Shown one piece after another: positions 24,758 to 31,881 of a stretch of 64,000 nucleotides of DNA. Where the stretch lies: positions 62,001 through 126,000 of the forward strand of contig DAONFG010000001.1 of assembly GCA_035403465.1 (NCBI GenBank), written 5' to 3'. A model generated the notes under the pieces. It saw only the letters and a list, made by a program, of their open reading frames with translations. It ran no database searches and was not told the origin of the DNA. Every line of letters begins with the position of its first letter. The stretch's first letter is position 1. The position numbers were made by a program, and so were the translations under genes. Source of the DNA: JAAYBQ01 sp035403465 (GTDB taxonomy: Bacteria; Spirochaetota; UBA4802; UBA5550).

Positions 24758-25540
24758 TCAGCTGGCCCTGGATGTCCTGGCAGCCATGAGGTATTCAAGT
24801 GCTGAATCAGTATTTCCTGAAAAGAGGTGGCACAGGCTGAGCGAGATAAGGTTCTGAATATTCTTTTCAGGCTTTGTCTCAAGCATTTCGATTTTTTCTG
24901 TTATTGTTCCATATTTATCGGTGAAGATTTCCACGGGTACAGACTTTATATATTTATCATATGCTTCAAGACTACCGGCTTTTTGGTTTCCATCTTCTTT
25001 TTTACTGCCGTTAATACTGCTCCTGATAAGACCTGTTTTGAGTTTAATCAGATTTTGTCCGGATTGATAAAGTGTAGTTACTCTGTTTACAAGGTTAAGG
25101 GATTCATTTATACGCCCCTGGTTGTGATATAATATCGACAGGGCTGTCAATGCTGTCCGGTTTGCTGGATTGGTCATTAATACATTAACAAAATTTACTT
25201 CTGCCGCCCTGATATTATTCATCCTGCTATAACAAATACCGGCCAGTATAGAGATCATAACAAATTCCGGTTTTAGTTTTCTGGCCTTTTCAAGTTGAAG
25301 TATTGCTGTTTTGTAATCATTTTTCCTGTAGTAAAGACTCGCTGAATTATAAAGTGATAAGTAATCTTCTTTGAGCTGGTTAGCCCGCTTAAAACTCTGT
25401 AATGCCTGGTCAATCATATTCAGTTTAACAAGCTCAATCCCAAGCTCAACGTATGAATCTCTTGTAGGATAACCTGATCTTATGTCGTCTAACAGATTCT
25501 TGATTTTTAGCGTAGCCTTGATTTCATTTTTTTGATGCAC
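24758..25540 (-). CDS. TPR-repeat protein
   Basis: 260 residues made mostly of tetratricopeptide repeats: for example ALQSFKRANQLKEDYLSLYN, TAILQLEKARKLKPEFVMIS and RAAEVNFVNVLMTNPANRTA at 34-residue spacing (about 55-160). There is no signal peptide, so it is probably a cytoplasmic scaffold. The start is a GTG at 25540 with AGG eight bases ahead. It follows the GGDEF gene by 12 bases on the same strand, suggesting a shared transcript and a possible link to c-di-GMP signalling. Partner unknown. Confidence 0.85.
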   Translation of the reverse strand: MHQKNEIKATLKIKNLLDDIRSGYPTRDSYVELGIELVKLNMIDQALQSFKRANQLKEDYLSLYNSASLYYRKNDYKTAILQLEKARKLKPEFVMISILAGICYSRMNNIRAAEVNFVNVLMTNPANRTALTALSILYHNQGRINESLNLVNRVTTLYQSGQNLIKLKTGLIRSSINGSKKEDGNQKAGSLEAYDKYIKSVPVEIFTDKYGTITEKIEMLETKPEKNIQNLISLSLCHLFSGNTDSALEYLMAARTSRAS

Positions 25541-25552
25541 AATAGTTACCTG

Positions 25553-26614
25553 TTATGAATTATTATCGATATTTGTGATAACTTTATTTCGGCCTTGCGC
25601 TTTGGCGGCATAGAGAGCTGTATCTGAGCGTTTGATCAGCATCTGTTCATTTTTATCTATGGATGGATTATACTGGGCAATGCCAATGCTGATTGTGATG
25701 CGAATGGGTGTTTTTTCTGCGGGAAAATTGTGCTCTTCAATTTTTTTTCTGAGCCTTTCTGCAATATGGTATGCCGTGTTAATATCCGAATCTGTCAGTA
25801 TTATTGCAAATTCTTCACCACCGTACCTGGATGCAATGTCAAAGCTGCGGATATTCTGGTGAATAAGACCGGCGATCTCCTTGATTATTATATCGCCCTG
25901 CTGATGTCCGAATGTATCATTTACATCCTTAAAATGATCAATATCCGCCATTATGAGAGTAAGGGGTAAATCTGATCGTTCTGCTCTCTTTATTTCTTCA
26001 GTGAGGCGTTCCTTGAAATAATGGTGGATGTAAAGACCTGTCATCCTGTCAAGTGTTGCCATGCGGTACAACCTTGAATTTTCTACGGCTATAGATGCAA
26101 ATTTTGCAAGTTTATCAAGAAACAGAAATTCCTGCTCTGTATAAGGGGTGCCCATTATTTTTTTACTGAGAAAAATCAGGCCGTTAAGTGAATTCTTGGA
26201 TTTAAGAGGGATAATAATCTCAGGTACCAGAGATTTATAAAGTTCGGAGCAATGATTATCATCTGACATTAATACGCGCGCCTTTTCTGCGTTAAGAATT
26301 CCATGATTTGCCCGTAAGTACTCGGTTAATAGGGATTTTTCGCTTATTTTTGTCCCTTCAGGGAGTGTATAACCTCTTGACATATATACAGAAAGGTCAT
26401 CATTTTCAAAATTGGTATGAAGAAAGATTGCGACTTTATCGACAATCATCTGTCCTATGCATATATAGAGCAGGGATTCAACCAGGCTGTCGAATTGCAG
26501 ATTTGATGATAAGCTGAGTGCGATCTCGATCAGGTTATGAAGGTCAAAGACCATCTTTTCGAGTTCTTCATTTGTCATTTTTTCTGCTAATGGATTATGT
26601 TCACTGATCATCAT
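25553..26614 (-). CDS. GAF-GGDEF diguanylate cyclase
   Basis: 353 residues. A GAF-like sensor (about 20-180) precedes a GGDEF domain with the active-site loop RYGGEEF (G265-F269) and substrate-binding DIDHFKDVNDTFGHQQGD. The inhibitory I-site R256-x-x-D259 sits exactly five residues before GGEEF, so the enzyme should be active and product-inhibited. It makes c-di-GMP from two GTP in the cytoplasm; no membrane segment is seen. The TPR gene follows 12 bases downstream. Ribosome site is weak. Confidence 0.94.
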   Translation of the reverse strand: MMISEHNPLAEKMTNEELEKMVFDLHNLIEIALSLSSNLQFDSLVESLLYICIGQMIVDKVAIFLHTNFENDDLSVYMSRGYTLPEGTKISEKSLLTEYLRANHGILNAEKARVLMSDDNHCSELYKSLVPEIIIPLKSKNSLNGLIFLSKKIMGTPYTEQEFLFLDKLAKFASIAVENSRLYRMATLDRMTGLYIHHYFKERLTEEIKRAERSDLPLTLIMADIDHFKDVNDTFGHQQGDIIIKEIAGLIHQNIRSFDIASRYGGEEFAIILTDSDINTAYHIAERLRKKIEEHNFPAEKTPIRITISIGIAQYNPSIDKNEQMLIKRSDTALYAAKAQGRNKVITNIDNNS

Positions 26615-27109
26615 CTAATCTGGTCTTTTTTTAATTATATCGGTTTTTTATCTAAATAAGCTGATTAAATCTCTAAAAAGAGCAATTATTTTATCAGGAA
26701 TATTATTTTTTATAGTATTTTATCACATGTGAAAACAATGGTATGAATTTATAAAATTTTGACATTTTATTAAAAAAAGATATCTTATATATAGTATAAA
26801 AAATTCTTTACATTTAAATAGCGGTAAAAAAATATTCATCTTTTAATAATTGTTATAAAATAAATAGCAATTAATATTTTTAAATGCACCAGTTTGAATA
26901 GTATATAAAATATATTTTTTCTTGTGCTGTTTTTTTAACGTGATATCAGGGATCGAATCCGTCCCGGTTTTATGACAGTTTAAAGTAAATTAACAGATGT
27001 TTTACGCTGTCTTAAAGCCCGGCACAGGGATTCCCTGTTAATGCGAAATTACTTTCGCAGCAAAATCTAATACAAACTGATATTAATGCTTAATTAAAGG
27101 AGAAATTTA
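26615..27109. other. Long AT-rich intergenic region and ppdK leader
   Basis: About 495 bases between the divergent GGDEF gene and ppdK. The first 350 are extremely AT-rich. The last 90 contain two small hairpins, ACAGGG/CCCTGT (27024-27038) and TGCGAAA/TTTCGCA (27042-27059), just upstream of the ppdK ribosome site AAAGGAG. They probably lie in the ppdK untranslated leader. A possible -35 TTGACA lies near 26759 without a well-spaced -10. No gene is seen. Confidence 0.45.
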
Positions 27110-29827
27110 ATGGCAAAACGAGTCTATAGTTTTGGTGGCGGGTCCGGCGATGGGTCTTCAGATATGAAGAATCTTCTCGGGGGTAAAGGTGCAGGTCTTG
27201 CGGAAATGTCAAACATCGGTGCACCTGTACCTGCAGGATTTACAATCACAACTGAAGTCTGTACAGAGTATTATAAGAATAATAAAAAATTTCCTGCAGG
27301 GCTGGACAGGGAAGTCGACGCTGCGATGAAAAAAACCGAGAAGATCATGGGCCGGAATTTTGGCGATCCCGAGAATCCTCTTCTTGTTTCTGTGCGATCA
27401 GGGGCAAGGGTTTCCATGCCCGGTATGATGGACACCGTTCTTAACCTGGGTCTTAATGATGCCACAGTAAAAGGAATTATTAAAAGATCAGGAAACGAAA
27501 GATTCGGCTGGGATTCATACAGAAGATTCATCCAGATGTATGGTGATGTTGTAATGGGACTCAAACCTGAAGGTAAGGATGTAATAGATCCTTTCGAAGA
27601 GGTTATGGAAAAACTTAAACATGCAAAAGGGTATAAGTCAGACCTTGAGATGAATGTTGATGACCTTAAAGAGCTTGTTAAAAAGTTTAAGGCGCTGATT
27701 AAAGAAAAGCTTAAAAAGCCATTCCCTGATGATCCGAATGAACAACTCTGGGGAGCTATAGGTGCAGTTTTCGGTTCATGGGACAATGAAAGAGCTATCC
27801 TTTACAGAAAGATGAACGGCTTTGATGATTCATGGGGAACAGCAGTAAGTGTTTGTGCAATGGTTTATGGAAACATGGGCGACAAGAGCGGTACAGGTGT
27901 TGCTTTTACACGGGACCCTGCAACAGGCGAAAAAACATTCTTTGGTGAATACCTGATTAATGCACAGGGCGAGGATGTTGTTGCAGGTATACGGACACCT
28001 CAGCAGATTACCATCAAGGGCTCAAAAAAGTGGGCAAAAGAGAATGGAGTTTCAGAAGCAGAAAGGAAAGCACATTTTCAATCGCTGGAAGAGTATATGC
28101 CTTCAGCATATAAGCAGCTTGAGAAAGTTTATATGCAGCTTGAAAAGCACTACAAGGACATGCAGGATATAGAGTTTACCATACAGGACGAGAAACTCTG
28201 GATGCTGCAGACCCGAACCGGCAAAAGGACAGCAGCAGCAGCGGTTAAGATTGCGGTTGATATGGTTGAAGAAAAACTAATTGATAAAAAAACAGCAATT
28301 CTTCGTTTAGAGCCGGCATCTCTTGACCAGCTTCTTCATCCAACATTTGATCCGAAAGCCAAAAAGCAGGTAATTGCAAAAGGTCTGCCAGCATCGCCCG
28401 GCGCAGCAACCGGCAAAGTTGTTTTTAATGCTGATGATGCTGATGAGTGGAATAAACGCGGTGAGAAGGTAATTCTTGTAAGGATCGAAACATCACCGGA
28501 AGACCTTAAAGGTATGAATGCTGCCCAGGGTATACTTACAGCAAGGGGTGGTATGACCTCACATGCTGCGGTTGTTGCAAGGGGTATGGGAAAATGCTGC
28601 GTTTCCGGTTGCGGAACACTTGTTATTGATTATTCAGCGAGGACACTCAAGGTAAACAGCACTGTAATAAATGAAGGGGATTATATTTCAATCGATGGAT
28701 CTACCGGTGATGTGATGCTTGGAAAAGTCAATACGATTGATGCGAAACTCTCCGGTAATTTTGAAACTATAATGAAATGGGCAGATGAGTTTAAAAAACT
28801 GACTGTAAGAACAAATGCAGATACTCCAAAAGATGCCCAGGTCGCAAGAAGCTTTGGTGCGCAGGGAATCGGGCTTACCCGTACTGAGCATATGTTTTTT
28901 GAAGGTGAAAGGATTAAAGCTGTACGTGAGATGATACTCGCGGAGAATCTTGAAGGCAGAAAAAAGGCGCTGAAGAAACTTCTTCCTATGCAGAAAAAAG
29001 ATTTTACTGGAATTCTCAAGGCTATGGAGGGATACGGAGTAACAATAAGGCTTCTTGATCCGCCTCTCCACGAATTTGTTCCGCAGGACGAAGCAGCACA
29101 GCAGGAGATGGCCATGGAGCTTGGGATCTCACTGGAAAAAGTCAGGGAAAGAGTGGAATCTCTTCATGAATTTAATCCGATGCTTGGACATAGGGGTTGC
29201 CGCCTTGGTATAACTTATCCTGAAATTACAGAGATGCAGGCACAGGCTATTTTTGAAGCAGCATGTGAACTTAAAAAGAAAAATGTGAATGTTAAACCTG
29301 AAGTGATGGTTCCGCTTGTTGGAACAGTGAAAGAATTTCTGGCCCAGAAGAAGATAATCGTCGAAACAGCTGAAAAGGTTATGGCAAAGATGAAAGTTAA
29401 AGTTGATTATCAGGTTGGAACAATGATAGAGATCCCAAGGGCATGCGTCACGGCAAATGATATAGCTGCTGAAGCTGAATTTTTTTCTTTCGGAACAAAT
29501 GACCTCACACAGATGACATTCGGTTATAGCAGGGATGATGCAAATTCATTTCTTCCGGAGTACATTGATAAAAAGATACTTCCTGCTGATCCATTCAGGA
29601 CAATTGACAGGAACGGGGTTGGTGTTCTTGTCAGGATGGGAGTTGAGAAGGGCAGGAGTGTAAGAAAGAATCTGAAAATAGGTATTTGCGGAGAACATGG
29701 AGGAGATCCGGCTTCAGTGGAATTCTGTCATGAGACCGGTCTTGACTATGTAAGCTGTTCACCCTTCAGGGTGCCGATTGCACGTCTTGCGGCTGCACAA
29801 GCTGCGATAAAAGAGGGTAAAAAGTAA
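27110..29827 (+). CDS. ppdK: Pyruvate, phosphate dikinase
   Basis: Interconverts pyruvate, ATP and phosphate with PEP, AMP and PPi. The 905-residue protein starts with the ATP-grasp part (GGKGAGLAEM, VSVRSGARVSMPGMMDTVLNLG). The swivelling domain with catalytic H485 in GGMTSHAAVVARGMGK follows, then the PEP-binding barrel (GLTRTEHMFF, FGTNDLTQMTFGYSRDD, ICGEHGGDPASVEF). All catalytic regions are complete and the length is normal. A single gene with an AAAGGAG ribosome site and a strong terminator. It serves PPi-linked glycolysis or gluconeogenesis; direction cannot be told. Confidence 0.98.
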   Translation: MAKRVYSFGGGSGDGSSDMKNLLGGKGAGLAEMSNIGAPVPAGFTITTEVCTEYYKNNKKFPAGLDREVDAAMKKTEKIMGRNFGDPENPLLVSVRSGARVSMPGMMDTVLNLGLNDATVKGIIKRSGNERFGWDSYRRFIQMYGDVVMGLKPEGKDVIDPFEEVMEKLKHAKGYKSDLEMNVDDLKELVKKFKALIKEKLKKPFPDDPNEQLWGAIGAVFGSWDNERAILYRKMNGFDDSWGTAVSVCAMVYGNMGDKSGTGVAFTRDPATGEKTFFGEYLINAQGEDVVAGIRTPQQITIKGSKKWAKENGVSEAERKAHFQSLEEYMPSAYKQLEKVYMQLEKHYKDMQDIEFTIQDEKLWMLQTRTGKRTAAAAVKIAVDMVEEKLIDKKTAILRLEPASLDQLLHPTFDPKAKKQVIAKGLPASPGAATGKVVFNADDADEWNKRGEKVILVRIETSPEDLKGMNAAQGILTARGGMTSHAAVVARGMGKCCVSGCGTLVIDYSARTLKVNSTVINEGDYISIDGSTGDVMLGKVNTIDAKLSGNFETIMKWADEFKKLTVRTNADTPKDAQVARSFGAQGIGLTRTEHMFFEGERIKAVREMILAENLEGRKKALKKLLPMQKKDFTGILKAMEGYGVTIRLLDPPLHEFVPQDEAAQQEMAMELGISLEKVRERVESLHEFNPMLGHRGCRLGITYPEITEMQAQAIFEAACELKKKNVNVKPEVMVPLVGTVKEFLAQKKIIVETAEKVMAKMKVKVDYQVGTMIEIPRACVTANDIAAEAEFFSFGTNDLTQMTFGYSRDDANSFLPEYIDKKILPADPFRTIDRNGVGVLVRMGVEKGRSVRKNLKIGICGEHGGDPASVEFCHETGLDYVSCSPFRVPIARLAAAQAAIKEGKK

Positions 29828-29840
29828 CCTGCAGATTTAT

Positions 29841-29880
29841 GATATAAAAAAAGCGGCTTAAAAGCCGCTTTTTTTATATC
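29841..29880. terminator. Rho-independent terminator after ppdK
   Basis: A 19-bp inverted repeat centred at 29860 (core AGCGGCTT/AAGCCGCT) followed by seven T on the plus strand. It starts 14 bases after the ppdK stop. Confidence 0.92.
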
Positions 29881-29961
29881 CAGGCAGAATCAGAAGAAAA
29901 TAGTAATTGAAAATATGCTTTAATAATCAAAGCTTAAACCATTATTTCAGGCAGGTGTAAA

Positions 29962-30684
29962 ATGAAAAAAGTAATAATATTGAGCCTATTTATATGTTTA
30001 AATACGGTTGCAGTCTTTGCATCTTACGATCAGGCACTTGCTCTTTATCAGGAGAAAAAATATCAGGAATCGCTGTCAATGGTTGCTAATGATCTGGTTG
30101 TGGCTGATGATTATAAAGAAAATTCCCCGAATTATAAACTGAGGTTTCTGGCGGCGCATAATCACTGGAAAATGGGCAATGATCAGGCAGCAGTAGCTCA
30201 TTTCAGAAAGTGCATGTCTATAAGAAAAACAGCTGTTGAGCCATATATAGACTGCTCGATTCTTCTTCTTGAAAAGCAGAGGTTCGGAGATGCCGGTTCA
30301 ATTGCAGAGGATGGTCTTAAAATCAAGGATGATCCCATGCTTTACTGGGTGCTGGGAAGGGTCGCAATGGCCAGGAAGGATTTCTGGAGAGCGAAGGAGC
30401 TCTTTGAAAAGGCAAACAGTATAGATCCTGAACTCTATGTGTCATATAACGATCTTGGAATAGTCCTTATTCATCTGAACAAAGCCGGAGATGCTAATAC
30501 TGCATTTTCAGTCGCGCTTGCCATTTATCCTGATTCAGCAGAAGCAAATTATAACATGGCATATAGCAGTATGCTTATCGGCAGAAAGAATGATGCTGTT
30601 GCATATTCAAAGCGAGCCCTTGAGCTTGCACCTAATAACGAGACTGTAAAAAAGCTGATTCAGAAAATTGAAAGCAGTAAGTAG
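29962..30684 (+). CDS. Exported TPR-repeat protein
   Basis: 240 residues. A Sec signal peptide MKKVIILSLFICLNTVAVFA is cleaved after about residue 20. The mature part is TPR repeats (about 45-235), such as AKELFEKANSIDPELYVSYNDLG and AVAYSKRALELAPNNETVKK. It is probably a periplasmic scaffold. Start ATG at 29962 with AGGTG. It lies 17 bases upstream of the aminotransferase gene on the same strand. Binding partner unknown. Confidence 0.85.
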   Translation: MKKVIILSLFICLNTVAVFASYDQALALYQEKKYQESLSMVANDLVVADDYKENSPNYKLRFLAAHNHWKMGNDQAAVAHFRKCMSIRKTAVEPYIDCSILLLEKQRFGDAGSIAEDGLKIKDDPMLYWVLGRVAMARKDFWRAKELFEKANSIDPELYVSYNDLGIVLIHLNKAGDANTAFSVALAIYPDSAEANYNMAYSSMLIGRKNDAVAYSKRALELAPNNETVKKLIQKIESSK

Positions 30685-30701
30685 TCAGGGAGGAATAACC
30701 G

Positions 30702-31874
30702 ATGTCCATTTCAAGCGCAATAAAAGATTCAATTGAGAAGTCATCCTGGATAAGGAAAATGTTTGAAGAAGGTGCAAAACTGAAGGCACAGTTCGGTGCG
30801 GAAAATGTTTTTGATTTCAGTCTTGGAAATCCCGATGTTGAACCTCCTTCGGATTTTTTTAAGGTTCTGCAGAAATTTGCAGCAGATAGAACGCCGGGTG
30901 TACACGGGTACATGCCCAATGCGGGATTTCCCGGAGTAAGAGATTCAATAGCAGAGAAGATATCCGCACAGCATGCCGTTAAACTGGATAAAGAATCGAT
31001 AATAATGACATGCGGTGCAGCAGGCGGTATGAATGTTGTAATGAAAACTATTCTTGATCCTGGAGATGAAGTTATAGTTATAAAGCCTTATTTTGCTGAA
31101 TACGGATTCTATATCTCAAATCATCAGGGCAAGATGATCGAGGTTGCATCAGGAGAAAATTTTTCACTGGATGCAGAAAATGTAAAAAAAGCAATCACCG
31201 GCAGAACCCGTGCGGTTATAATCAATAGTCCGAATAATCCCACAGGTAAGATCTATTCCGAAAAAGAGATCGAGGCACTTACTGATGTATTAAAAAGGTC
31301 TGCAAATTCAAGACCGGTTTTTCTTATAGTCGATGAACCTTACAGGGAAATTGTTTATGATAACAGGCCGGTTTCTCCTGTTTTATCAAAATATATCAAT
31401 ACCTTTGTTATTAATTCGTTTTCGAAATCTCTTTCACTTCCGGGTGAACGTATTGGATATATTGCGGTTAATCCGCAAATGGAAGGCCATGCCCTGATTA
31501 TGGCAGGATTAAACCTTTGCAACAGGATTCTCGGTTTTGTTAATGCACCTGCATTAATGCAGCGGATTGTAGCTCAGCTGAATAATGCATCGGTAGATGT
31601 TGAATCGTATAAAAAGCGAAGAGATATGCTCATGAAGGGGCTTAAAGATGCAGGATACGAGTTCAACAATCCGGAAGGAGCATTTTACCTGTTCTGTAAA
31701 GCTCCGGGCGGAGATGACGTTGCATTTGTAAGACATCTGCAGACTTTTAATATACTGGCTGTTCCCGGGGTAGGATTCGGCGGTCCGGGATTTTTCAGAC
31801 TGGCCTACTGTGTATCAGAAAATACTATTGTGAATTCGATAGCGAAATTTAAAGAAGCAATTCAAAAATTCTGA
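30702..31874 (+). CDS. PLP-dependent class I/II aminotransferase
   Basis: 390 residues, fold type I. The signature includes SLGNPDVEPP near the start, INSPNNPTGKIYS, DEPYREIVYD, and the PLP-binding lysine K242 in NSFSKSLSLPGERIGY. This is an AspC/ArAT-like aminotransferase; the amino donor is probably aspartate, alanine or an aromatic amino acid, which sequence alone cannot settle. GGGAGG ribosome site eight bases upstream. The terminator lies within the end of the convergent gene. Confidence 0.92.
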   Translation: MSISSAIKDSIEKSSWIRKMFEEGAKLKAQFGAENVFDFSLGNPDVEPPSDFFKVLQKFAADRTPGVHGYMPNAGFPGVRDSIAEKISAQHAVKLDKESIIMTCGAAGGMNVVMKTILDPGDEVIVIKPYFAEYGFYISNHQGKMIEVASGENFSLDAENVKKAITGRTRAVIINSPNNPTGKIYSEKEIEALTDVLKRSANSRPVFLIVDEPYREIVYDNRPVSPVLSKYINTFVINSFSKSLSLPGERIGYIAVNPQMEGHALIMAGLNLCNRILGFVNAPALMQRIVAQLNNASVDVESYKKRRDMLMKGLKDAGYEFNNPEGAFYLFCKAPGGDDVAFVRHLQTFNILAVPGVGFGGPGFFRLAYCVSENTIVNSIAKFKEAIQKF

Positions 31875-31881
31875 TATATCC

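Noticed and set aside
26949..26970. tRNA T-arm-like sequence before ppdK
   Set aside because: Flanks do not pair into a T-stem and no acceptor or anticodon arms are present.
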